From Antedon mediterranea (taxonomy: Eukaryota; Echinodermata; Crinoidea; Comatulida; Antedonidae): 64,000 nt of DNA. Both the position numbers and the translations under genes were made by a program. Under the pieces are notes generated by a model. The model had not been told where the DNA came from, made no database searches, and was given only the letters and a program-made list of their open reading frames with translations. Where the stretch lies: the NCBI RefSeq assembly GCF_964355755.1, contig NC_092671.1, positions 2,708,501-2,772,500 on the forward strand. Direction: 5' to 3'. Below are positions 58,101 through 64,000 of this stretch, in pieces (position 1 is the first letter of the stretch; each line of letters opens with the position of its first letter).

Positions 58101-58265
58101 AATTTAAACAACTTTTTATTTTATTTTCTAGTGGACTACATCATAATGCAATTTGGACGTGTAGGTGAAGAAGTTTTCACGATGGACTACAACTACCCTT
58201 TATGTGCTGTGCAAGCCTTTGGTATTGCTCTTAGCAGTTTTGACAGCAAGTTGGCTTGCGAATAG
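19182..58265 (+). CDS. TULP3: Tubby-family protein, TULP3/TUB type
   Basis: Twelve coding exons: 19182-19201, 24479-24584, 33870-34038, 37159-37278, 38218-38426, 44684-44860, 45004-45116, 45849-45963, 50080-50178, 50692-50779, 52109-52192 and 58132-58265 (TAG). All are GT-AG with matching phases; 477 residues. Residues 33-53 ([20 protein letters not shown]) are the N-terminal helix through which TULP3 binds IFT-A. HGIDGPA, spanning exons three and four, is shared with TULP3. Residues 139-208 are a low-complexity linker with PPTY at 177-180. The tubby domain fills about 219-477: [17 protein letters not shown], the basic RRRKKS patch expected to contact PI(4,5)P2, [19 protein letters not shown], signature [14 protein letters not shown], and the C-terminal signature [15 protein letters not shown]. 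The family ferries GPCRs into cilia and, in TUB, can move to the nucleus. Vertebrate TUB, TULP1, TULP2 and TULP3 arose from one invertebrate gene, so TUB is an equally fair name. The 20-base first exon is supported by its GTAAGT donor and phase. Confidence 0.96.
19905..20030 (-). mobile_element. tRNA-derived SINE-like fragment (reverse)
   Basis: On the minus strand 'GGGTTCAATCCCGACC' is a good Pol III B box, preceded by 'tagcttgcacgacatgcttgcc', which resembles a tRNA D-arm/anticodon region. No clear A box or tail can be fixed. Confidence 0.45.
20702..20910. other. GC-richer patch of unknown origin in intron 1
   Basis: About 200 bp of clearly higher GC than the surroundings, with a 66-codon minus-strand frame. 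No family was recognised. It could be a remnant of a transposon or processed sequence, or an unannotated exon of an alternative transcript. I assign no function. Confidence 0.25.
22223..22747. mobile_element. GC-rich TIR element (family F)
   Basis: Left end TACCCCTTTCACACCAAAA and right end TTTTGGTGTGAAAGGGGTA are exact inverse copies. Internal subterminal repeats of 'aactccggag' and 'ggtgtgaaaggta' recur on both sides. The flanks 'ttatatta' and 'ttatattg' match at 7 of 8 positions, consistent with an 8-bp target duplication as made by hAT transposases. No transposase; 525 bp, non-autonomous. An internal open frame of 100 codons is a shadow. Confidence 0.8.
22890..23090 (+). repeat. 'TTTCAATCCAA' low-complexity tract
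   Basis: About a dozen variants of 'ttcaatccaa' and 'aattttcaa' in loose tandem. AT-rich simple sequence with no other content seen. Confidence 0.5.
23355..23558. mobile_element. TIR MITE family C, copy 1
   Basis: 'aagcgtggtttccactagcgatgcaac' at the left and 'gttgcatcactagtgggaacgaagctt' at the right are inverted repeats of about 27 bp with a few mismatches. Related copies are at 32038-32192 and 49822-50000. No coding capacity. Confidence 0.78.
23689..23805 (+). repeat. 29-bp tandem repeat, about 3.5 units
   Basis: 'tagtacagtgcattttaata' followed by 'ctgtaagtg' is repeated three times with one substitution, plus a partial fourth. Located in TULP3 intron 1. Confidence 0.8.
25166..25297 (-). 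mobile_element. Palindromic MITE, family A, copy 8
   Basis: AAGCTCTGTCTACATTATCA at the left and AGTGTAGACAGAGCTT at the right. The interior is in reverse orientation ('gtgcccatatatg' first, 'gggcacatcacac' last). Confidence 0.84.
26082..26213 (+). mobile_element. Palindromic MITE, family A, copy 9 (ends eroded)
   Basis: The left end starts at CTCTGTCTACACTATCAAAC. The right end 'agtttgatagctttt' has lost the 'tgtagacaga' block. The interior is typical. Confidence 0.8.
26640..26790 (+). mobile_element. tRNA-derived SINE
   Basis: 'tagcttggtggttagc' fits a Pol III A box and 'ggttcaatcc', 47 bp further on, fits a B box. A tRNA-unrelated body follows ('tcgggcctcaaatgaggcat'). End and tail are unclear. 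Confidence 0.6.
27158..27964 (+). repeat. 32-bp minisatellite, about 25 copies
   Basis: The unit contains AAGTACAGTACTGTATATCA followed by 'TTTGTTCACAAT' (or TTTTTT). Copies are nearly identical. Two spacer variants occur in blocks: TTTTTT at both ends of the array and TTTGTT in the middle, the pattern expected from recent amplification. One unit has a 5-bp CTGTA duplication (near 27500). Each unit includes the palindrome AGTACAGTACT-like core. Confidence 0.95.
31129..31368 (+). other. Unassigned 79-codon open frame in intron 2
   Basis: Starts [20 protein letters not shown] and ends before a TAG. Composition is less AT-biased and the peptide is more protein-like than other frames in the introns, but I recognise no family. 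It has no flanking acceptor that would link it in frame to TULP3 exons. It may be chance, or a cassette exon or retroposed fragment. Confidence 0.2.
31457..31530 (+). mobile_element. Palindromic MITE, family A, copy 10 (5' half only)
   Basis: AAGCTCTGTCTACACTATCA is intact, then a shortened interior ('gtgctgtgccaaaataatagtag'), ending near 'cgtgtccatt'. The right half is absent. Confidence 0.78.
32038..32192. mobile_element. TIR MITE family C, copy 2
   Basis: Left 'aagcttggttcccacactcc' and right 'agtgtgaactaatctt' are inverse. The inner arms 'ttgaccaatca' and 'tgattggtcaa' are exact complements. It directly abuts MITE A copy 11. Confidence 0.72.
32192..32363 (+). mobile_element. Palindromic MITE, family A, copy 11
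   Basis: AAGCTTTGTCTACACTATCA at the left and TTTGATAATATAGACAGAGCTT at the right. Two 'aaggtagtgatatg'-type units lie in the interior. Confidence 0.83.
33290..33812 (+). mobile_element. LINE 3' end (reverse transcriptase C-terminus and UTR)
   Basis: The translation includes [16 protein letters not shown] and [10 protein letters not shown], the 'LWN.LP..L' terminus typical of CR1/L2-group LINE reverse transcriptases. A non-coding tail follows ('aagctcttgagcttaaagggttatcc') and ends in short 'acaatt' repeats (about 33796-33816). It is 5'-truncated, on the same strand as TULP3, and ends about 50 bp before exon three. Confidence 0.65.
34255..34330 (-). mobile_element. tRNA-derived SINE-like fragment (reverse)
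   Basis: On the minus strand, 'gtagatgcattgaacttaatggtaagaa' followed by 'GGGTTCAAATCCT' looks like a decayed tRNA head with B box. Short and diverged. Confidence 0.45.
34600..35100 (+). mobile_element. LINE 3' end with reverse transcriptase C-terminal frame
   Basis: An open frame at 34620-35036 encodes [47 protein letters not shown] and [17 protein letters not shown]. This order (W-G-G-N, R-D-R-x-x-I/L, HPL, RTERHxxSFLPRA) is the C-terminal region of a non-LTR retrotransposon polyprotein. It is severely 5'-truncated with no catalytic RT motif. The 3' UTR ends 'gatgaataaagttttcttgtatcttgtt'. It lies in TULP3 intron 3, same strand. Confidence 0.82.
35868..36160 (+). repeat. Dispersed AT-rich repeat (family D), copy 3
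   Basis: Matches 325-610 through 'tcagactttgaatagg', 'aaaaagacaaaagaaa', 'gctttaaattacattttttcc', 'ccatattcaacaaaaaataaa' and 'ggggaacaatat'. It is the best-preserved pair in the window. Confidence 0.65.
36975..37130 (+). repeat. Dispersed repeat ending 'TGGATCCGCCACTGG'
   Basis: 'ccgggtgcagcgcctttcc' at one end and 'aaattcttggatccgccactgg' at the other. The latter block marks the terminus of a repeat seen in many animal genomes. Located just upstream of TULP3 exon four. Single copy here, so the class is uncertain. Confidence 0.4.
38427..38611 (+). repeat. Degenerate tandem repeat starting at the TULP3 exon 5 donor
   Basis: Units of about 30-60 bp of the form 'agtataaatagtcaattcgt' + 'acttgaat' recur four to five times beginning at the donor itself (GTAAGTATAAATAG). 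A later unit contains 'gtaagtaagtagaatagtc', so additional GTAAGT donor-like copies lie downstream of the real one. Confidence 0.65.
39370..39494 (+). mobile_element. Palindromic MITE, family A, copy 12
   Basis: AAGCTCTGTACACACATTGT at the left (partly altered) and AGTTTGATAGTGTAGACAGAGCTT at the right, with a compact interior. The overlapping open frames on both strands are shadows of this repeat. Confidence 0.8.
40464..40641. repeat. Long hairpin, copy 1 of family G
   Basis: 'aatggtacaaataatggcac' ... 'gaatgatgaaaggttatatc' 'aac' is followed after a ~10-base loop by 'gttgatataacctttcatca' ... 'gtgccattatttgtaccatt'. The arms are about 80 bp and nearly perfect. Confidence 0.9.
41508..41691. 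repeat. Long hairpin, copy 2 of family G
   Basis: Same hairpin as 40464-40641 with the loop-proximal stem lengthened by two base pairs on each side ('atatttcaac' / 'gttgaaatat'). The changes are compensatory, so pairing is retained. Only a few other substitutions. Confidence 0.9.
42142..42460. mobile_element. TIR element (family H)
   Basis: Left 'aagagcctgttcggacgtaa' and right 'ttacatccgaacacagtct' are inverse. Subterminal 'acatgtgtaac' / 'gttacacatgt' and 'cacgtgt' / 'acacgtg' pairs continue the arm. 319 bp, no frame. Confidence 0.72.
43560..44130 (+). repeat. Three diverged ~190-bp tandem units
   Basis: Each unit contains 'tacaaat.ataagttata', 'ttttac.atttt', 'tattttctttgaaaatattNtattta', 'ggaaat.aggatgRt', and, in the first two, 'ccataaatcaaatcatttttgtgtact'. 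The third is the most diverged and includes an unrelated 60-codon frame. Confidence 0.6.
45273..45405 (+). mobile_element. Palindromic MITE, family A, copy 13
   Basis: 'aagcactgtctacactagtttg' at the left (8-base 'atcaaact' lost), AGTTTGATAGTGTAGACAGAGCTT at the right. Located in TULP3 intron 7. Confidence 0.83.
46063..46258 (+). mobile_element. Palindromic MITE, family A, copy 14, with 21-bp internal expansion
   Basis: 'aagttctgtctacgctatcaaa' at the left. The interior motif 'tagtgatatgcccaaataagg' (21 bp) is repeated six times (about 46109-46245), where other copies have one or two. The right terminus is missing after 'gatgtaacatcagcatg'. Confidence 0.82.
47100..47370 (+). repeat. ~102-bp tandem repeat, 2.5 units
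   Basis: 'tttacttaacatttccaagg' ... 'aggttttttatgtcacccaa' ... 'ctgagttgttgaaaacttca' recurs at about 102-bp spacing starting near 47112, 47211 and 47309. The third unit decays. Confidence 0.75.
47985..48310 (+). repeat. ~187-bp diverged direct duplication
   Basis: 'cttctcatat', 'aaatcaatgcaatctgataatg', 'attgtatctattcatac.agaagttgagaaagt' and 'gtgtcagc.acaa' occur in both halves (about 47998-48130 and 48185-48310). Confidence 0.7.
48461..49158 (+). repeat. 21-bp AT-rich satellite (GTATGTACAGTATAC)
   Basis: About 15 clean 21-bp units up to 48805, then degenerate copies to 49158. Each unit combines GTATGTAC, CAGTATAC and AGTATA, themselves related 6-8-mers, so the array is close to self-complementary. 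The unit is a multiple of three with no stop in some frames, which creates long fake open frames on both strands (MYSIQYS repeats). Confidence 0.93.
49365..49820 (+). repeat. ~220-bp diverged tandem duplication
   Basis: 'aaatgaaatgattartaactgaagacgta', 'atgctaatgaaac', 'gatgaattgat', 'ggatgcca..aagctga', 'gaatgtttgcatggttaaa' and 'actaaaatcgtgaaat' occur in both halves (from 49367 and from 49594). Confidence 0.75.
49822..50000. mobile_element. TIR MITE family C, copy 3
   Basis: Left 'aatgcttggttatcactagg' and right 'ctagtgggaaccaagctt' are inverse. Inner arms 'gttgaccaatcacaagcg' and 'cgcttgtcattggtcaac' pair. It ends 80 bp before TULP3 exon nine. Confidence 0.78.
50197..50298. mobile_element. 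Short hairpin element in TULP3 intron 9
   Basis: 'ataaggtttatcgcaaatag' and 'ctatttgcgataaactttat' are inverse ends, and an inner 'gcatgatgg' / 'ccatcatgc' stem gives a near-continuous foldback of 102 bp. It starts 18 bp after the exon nine donor, so it would form a stem in the pre-mRNA next to the splice site. Confidence 0.75.
50780..52108 (+). other. TULP3 intron 10
   Basis: 1.3 kb. Contains a SINE-like sequence (51035-51180) and a short TG run (near 51518-51532). Nothing else recognised. Confidence 0.65.
51035..51180 (+). mobile_element. tRNA-derived SINE-like sequence
   Basis: 'tggtgatcaacatgcttgc' followed by 'ctttggttcaaatctttgg' (B box GGTTCAAAT) resembles the head of the SINE at 26640. 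Diverged, no tail. Confidence 0.5.
52535..52645 (+). repeat. Short dispersed 'GGGCTTATACTC' repeat, copy 2
   Basis: 'gggatgggcttatactctgg', 'gggtgggattatactcgagg' and 'atggaattatactcgagg' form two to three internal units related to 6360-6425. Confidence 0.45.
52870..53150 (+). repeat. Dispersed AT-rich repeat (family D), copy 4
   Basis: 'aatcagactttgaataggc', 'gcagttttaataaagtta', 'tttttgctttaattattaca' and 'taaaatggcatatt' match copies at 325 and 35868. Confidence 0.6.
53354..53519 (-). mobile_element. Palindromic MITE, family A, copy 15
   Basis: AAGCTCTGTCTACACTATCA at the left, TGATAGTGTAGACAGAGCTT at the right. The interior is reversed with two 'atcactagcatatttggg'-type units. Full-length, 166 bp. 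Confidence 0.86.
54511..57859. mobile_element. 3.35-kb foldback element with ~1.25-kb inverted arms
   Basis: Outer ends TACTCTAGTAGCTAGATCAA (54511) and TTGATCTAGCTACTAGAGTA (ending 57859) are inverse, and the inversion continues to about 55767 and 56613. Each arm holds two diverged ~340-bp tandem units carrying 'gccatttctgacctttgaccca', 'actggtcgtag' and 'ggtcaaaaggtcagggt', then a 'cgcccgggcatttattg' block. The ~845-bp centre has a third partial copy of the inner block and a perfect small hairpin. No transposase is recognisable; the longest frames (131 and 99 codons) are mirror shadows in the two arms. It is inserted in a family A MITE whose 'aagct' remains at 54504-54508 and whose body resumes at 57861. 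Candidate 2-3-bp target duplication (AT/TAT). Confidence 0.88.
56071..56107. repeat. Perfect 16-bp-stem hairpin in foldback loop
   Basis: ACCGACAAAACTTATA, five-base loop ATATG, TATAAGTTTTGTCGGT. Exact complement. It could be a tiny MITE or a structural feature of the foldback centre. Confidence 0.85.
57861..58003 (-). mobile_element. Palindromic MITE, family A, copy 16 (disrupted)
   Basis: 'acattatcaaactttatatgac', then a reversed interior with four 'atcactaccatRtttggRcat' units, ends without the right terminus. Its left tip 'aagct' lies 3.35 kb away at 54504-54508, on the other side of the foldback element. Confidence 0.75.
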
Positions 58266-59019
58266 GTACGAATGAAAACACCTTCGCTACGTGACCAAAT
58301 GACATCCATTGTATAATGCTCTTTAACCTATGTGATATACATCTTTCAAAATAAAAAGCAAAAAAGTCTATGGAATTTTGATGTACTTAATTTCATGAAA
58401 CTAATGTTTTCACTTTCATTTTCTGTTTGTTACACCTGTATGTAAAGCATCGTGTTGATATCACGAGCTACGTACATGATTCCATGTTTTTGATTCCATA
58501 AATTTGCGGTTTTGCAATTTATGTTTAGAAATTTACATAAATGTTTAAAATGATAAAATACAAAGGTTTACAACAAATAAATGTATTATTGTTTTAACTC
58601 AATAATAGCTGAGTTTTATCTAACATATTTTTAGGCCTAGTTAAGGAACATCATGTGTAGAAGGGTGGGGGGGGGGGGGGCGTGTGTTGTCTTAACAGAA
58701 GGTTGTGGTATTTAGTTAAAAACTGTTGACAATTTACAAAATGTATTTAAGTAAAAAAATGATATGTTTTCTAAAAATGATTGTTCAAACAGTATATTCC
58801 TGTATATATACAAATAAAATAATTTTAAATATTATAATTATTTTAATTAATATTCATGGTTTTGTTGAGATGTGAATTTTATAAAAGGCACAAGTAGTTG
58901 CAATGGTGTATTCATTCTTAGAGCTGTACATACAATTATTGACAGATATGTAATGTGGTGAAGATTGTATTTTAACAGATAGATTAAGCCTTTCATTAAA
59001 CCATCGATGATTGTGATTA

Positions 59020-59390
59020 AAATGTAATCTTCAATCCTGATTAAATTATAATTTTAATCTTGATTAAAATAAAATGTTAATCCTTATTAAAGTTACTTTT
59101 TTCAATTGATTGAATTAATCCTTGATTTGAAAGTGACTTTTAATAATCTTAATTGAATTCATTTCAGTTTTGGATTGAAAGTGAATTCTTTTTATCTTGA
59201 TTGATTTCAATCCTTGGTTTTAAGTGACTTTTATTTTATTCTTAATTGACTTAAGATTTTATTCCTTGATTGAAAGTAATTTCTTTTAATGTCGATTGCA
59301 TTAAGATTTCAATCCTTAGTTTAAAGTGACTTCTTTTAATCTTGATTTAATTAAGATTTTAATCCTTGATTGAAAGTAACATTTTTTTAA
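59020..59390 (+). repeat. Degenerate ~60-bp tandem repeat downstream of TULP3
   Basis: About six units of the type 'aatccttgattgaaagtgac' + 'ttcttttaatcttgattgaattaagattt' with many substitutions. Likely within or just beyond the TULP3 3' UTR. Confidence 0.65.
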
Positions 59391-61078
59391 ACATAATAAA
59401 TGTACATATGGTGTTATGCTAATTATCTGATACTCTTTAGGTCGCATTGTGTCATGATCTGTTAGTTTACTGAAGGAATTGAGTATGTCATATTAATAGC
59501 AAAAAATGCAAAATTAATAACTGATCATTTATTGTTAAATATATAAATATAAGTTGTGATCAAAAGAATTGATTGTAAAAATTGTTGTTTTATATAGGTT
59601 CATGGCCATCTTCATTGTATATCACAGTGTTGTGTTTATATTTTTATGGTAAAAAATATATGTGAGTGACTTGTCTCGAAAATGTTTATGAGCTGGCAAA
59701 TAAATACTAATAGAGATATGTAAATAATTGTACAGAAAGTATGAAATTATATAAAATGGTGAACGATTTTTAATAGTAATACGTGTTGTTAAAATCTCAT
59801 TGTTATTCCTAACTTTGAAAATAATGATAAAATCACTTACAACCCCGAAGGATGAATTGAAATAGTAGTAGAAATAGTAGATACCGTACTATTGCTTCCC
59901 CTTGTCCAATAGCGCCCCCCCTGTCCAATAGCGCCCCCTAGAGGTTGTTGTTTGCTTTTTAAACAGCAAATTGTTTACTTTGTATGTAAACACACTAGAA
60001 GAATAGAGATGCATTTTATGCATTATATAAGAAAACGTTTCTATAAATAAATGAATAATTCTAAGTGGGCTAGAAAGTTGTGTAAGCTACTGGAAGGTTA
60101 TTGGTGCAAGTACGGTATACTACCATTATGCAAAATAAGCTTAGAAAGGCTTTGGCTATTATATTTACTATTTTCACAATTTATAATTGCAAAGTGTTTT
60201 TAGGCCAGGAAAATTCTGCGAATGTCAATGTGTTTTAAATTTTAAGCATCCCGTAAAGTAACACTGTAATACTTAGTTTTTATATAGTTCGAACTATATG
60301 CTATATTAAACTTTATGCCTATGTTAAAGTAATTTTCATGCAATAAAGTTTTAGCTACTACATTCCTTTCTTGCTAATGAAACTCCAGTTACATGGAATG
60401 GTGGGCTAATCAGGGCTTGCAGAATCTTGTACTTTGGGCATGTAATGTCTAAAACTTGGTTTCTCCAATTTTAACCTGTCTAACTTTTTTGTTAGTTTAT
60501 TTGCAAGAAAAACTAATTAATTTCTATTTTCCTTTCAATCCCTGTTGGATTTTTATAAGGTAGCTTGTCTGGGCACAAGCAGTGAAATTCTACATGCCTG
60601 TCTACAAGCGCTCAATTAGTACATAATTTAATACAACGTTGTAAAAGTTCAAAATATTTGTTAATATCTTCATATAAAACCTCAATTTTGCTAATTTTGT
60701 GCTATAAATATTTCCAAGTATTCTTTTAAAACTTACACCTTGAGATACGAGCCAAATGACAGTTCATCCCGTCCAGAGGTCATAGGTCACCTCACCAAAT
60801 ATAGTATGTCATGCTCTTATGTTTATGTATGTTTTATTTGCATTCAAAAATATCAATAAAGCAATTAATTTTTATTTTTTGTTATAAATAATTTATTGAT
60901 AACGGTTTAATATTTATTTATGTCGTTTAGTTAATTATATTTTTACAATTTATTATTATTTTAATAAATATTATTCCATAAACAATTGCAAATAGTTTTA
61001 ACGATGATTGATAATAATTTCATTTTATAAGTTGAATAATTGTAATTTAACAATTTAATATTCTTTTGATTGTATGTT

Positions 61079-61097
61079 ATATATAATATATATATTC

Positions 61098-61129
<32 letters not shown>

Positions 61130-61135
61130 TAATAT
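61079..61135 (+). repeat. (TA)n microsatellite
   Basis: Imperfect TA dinucleotide run, longest clean stretch near 61098-61121. Confidence 0.85.
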
Positions 61136-62790
61136 ATTGTATACAATTGGGAGCAGTTGTCTACGGATGCGAAATATAGCAAGGAATTTTAATTATTTAA
61201 CATCATTTATATTAAAATTAATTAAATCTATAATTAAAATGATGCTAGTTAACTTATCCTGATATTAAAAGTTCTCTTAATTTATTTTTAATATTAAAAT
61301 CATTACATAATATCCTATTATTAATATATGTAAAATGGTGATTATTAACAGCACATGTAACTGATCTTTGTGTTAATTCAAAATATATATGCCCTATTAT
61401 ATCGAGAAAATGTCATTAAAAATGTAAAAGTGCAAAACTAAAATGATATTATTGTCTTGTTGTTCATCCTTTATGGTGTTCAGAGAGTTGTAGGCGATTT
61501 GGTGAAAAATACCCAAATTATACACTCCACTTTCATATGACCCAACAAAAATAAAAATGGCTTTAAAAATGTCAGGGATTTTAAAAAATCACCCCAAATA
61601 TAAACTCTCAATTGTGCAATTTCTATTATCATCTTTTGGTGCCATGTAGAAAAGATTTTGTTCAAAAATTACCTAAAATATGAGTTTTTATAAAATGTGA
61701 TAATATTGCTGTATACAGATATCATGTTGTTATATTAAAAACGTTCCCTGTAGTTTATTTGGTGATGAAACCATATTTTGAAAAGTTCCCTGTACTATGG
61801 TACAGGGATTTTGGTCAAAAATTACCTAAAATATGAATTTTATAAAATGTGATAATATTGCTGTATACATATTTATGATATTATATTATATTGTGATAGG
61901 ACAAATATACATTGAAAAAAATGGAGTCAAAATTAAGCAATTTTTCGAAAAAGTTCCTTGTACTTTATTTGGTGATAAAAATATACTAACTATATATATA
62001 TATGGTATAGTATGTTTTATGAACCAACCAACAAAAAAATAAATACAAAACTATATATATTTGGAATGTATTAGATATAATAAGATTAGGGTGAGAGGCT
62101 AGCATAGCATGGGTTATGTATTGGTTAGGCTGACTTGTTGATAGAGGTTAATTCAAATACCATGGGCTATGTATTGGTCAATAGGTTGGATTATGGATTG
62201 ACTGGGTTATGTACAGGTTAGGCCGGGGTGTATACAGCCGGTTAAGATGGATTGTAATTAACCTATGTGTATAATTACATCATACCTTATAATAGCACAT
62301 GATTATAATCCTACACACATCAACATGTATACTTTATCCCCATTAACTTATACTTTTGGTTATTGGTGTTGCAGAGCTTGAAATATACTTTTTATCCACC
62401 AGAAAACATTTGGTTATAACTAGCAAAATAAGCAACCCAACTAGCATTTTAGCAAGTAAGCACTGTGTGGTAAATTAATAAATTCTACAAAAGAAAAAAT
62501 GACAGACATTGACATGTCTTGCCTGCTGTATGTTGTTAGTTTAAAAAAAGTTCAAATTACAACCACCCAACATTTTAGCTACTTAACATTTTCAACTAGC
62601 AATTACGACAAATCTACTATCAAATCGTTAGTTAGGGTGAACTTTGACCCCTGTTGTTTCGTCTACTACCTATCAACTAACTTTCCACAAGTGCTCATCT
62701 TCTGTGTCCAGTTAATGACACCAAATGCATTTCTGTTCTTCTTTCTTCTCCCCTATTTGTGCTTTTAAAGTTAGCGTATTTTCCTTCACT

Positions 62791-64000
<1,210 letters not shown>

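Larger units (their letters stand above)
52193..58131 (+). other. TULP3 intron 11
   Basis: 5.9 kb. Holds the 'GGGCTTATACTC' repeat (52535-52645), family D repeat (52870-53150), MITE A copy 15 (53354-53519), the 3.35-kb foldback element (54511-57859) and the MITE copy it disrupted. No exon recognised. Confidence 0.7.
58266..62790. other. TULP3-GFUS convergent interval
   Basis: 4.5 kb between the two facing stop codons. TULP3 poly(A) signal candidates are at 58350-58355 and near 58576. Contents: a poly-G run (about 58666-58680), a degenerate 'cttgattgaaagt' tandem repeat (59020-59390), a 21-bp duplication 'tgtccaatagcgcccccc' (about 59902-59940), a TA microsatellite (about 61079-61135) and two near-copies of 'aattacctaaaatatgag' sequence (61668-61740 and 61816-61890). 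No gene recognised; a CR1-like or other element may underlie 60410-60610. Confidence 0.65.

Noticed and set aside
62499-62768. 89-codon plus-strand frame
   Set aside because: AT-rich frame downstream of GFUS with no recognisable domain or splice signals.

Overview
The window is nuclear DNA from an animal. The genes are intron-rich with GT-AG introns, the non-coding DNA is very AT-rich, and short inverted-repeat transposons, minisatellites and LINE/SINE fragments are dense. The encoded proteins resemble vertebrate orthologues closely, which suggests a marine invertebrate deuterostome. An echinoderm is my best guess, but the lineage is inference and cannot be fixed from this sequence alone. No bacterial, viral or CRISPR-type system is visible.

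Five protein genes could be rebuilt exon by exon with consistent splice phases. From left to right they are: the 3' half of GAS2 (+, 704-6301), complete AMN1 (+, 10703-14034), complete PIH1D1 (-, 15157-18369), a complete Tubby-family gene closest to TULP3/TUB (+, 19182-58265, 12 coding exons over 39 kb), and the last three exons of GFUS, GDP-L-fucose synthase (-, 62791-63690, running off the right edge). Most short open reading frames in the window are shadows of these exons or of repeats.

AMN1 and PIH1D1 converge, as do TULP3 and GFUS. PIH1D1 and TULP3 are head to head, with 812 bp between their start codons. That interval carries three same-strand CCAAT boxes, a CRE half-site and an X-box-like half-site. 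PIH1D1 belongs to the R2TP co-chaperone used in dynein and other complex assembly, and TULP3 to ciliary membrane-protein trafficking, so shared control of cilium-related genes is a plausible but untested reading.

The rest is repeat landscape. One palindromic MITE family (termini AAGCTCTGTCTACACTATCA) occurs about 16 times, one copy holding a second nested MITE and another split by a 3.35-kb foldback element with ~1.25-kb arms. Other items are a 25-copy 32-bp minisatellite, a 21-bp satellite near 48.5 kb, a 1.4-kb composite hairpin element near 41 kb, two LINE 3' ends flanking TULP3 exon 3, tRNA-derived SINEs, and several smaller TIR families. Two splice donors sit at the edge of tandem repeats. 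The GAR domain of GAS2 lacks the cysteines seen in its vertebrate counterpart.
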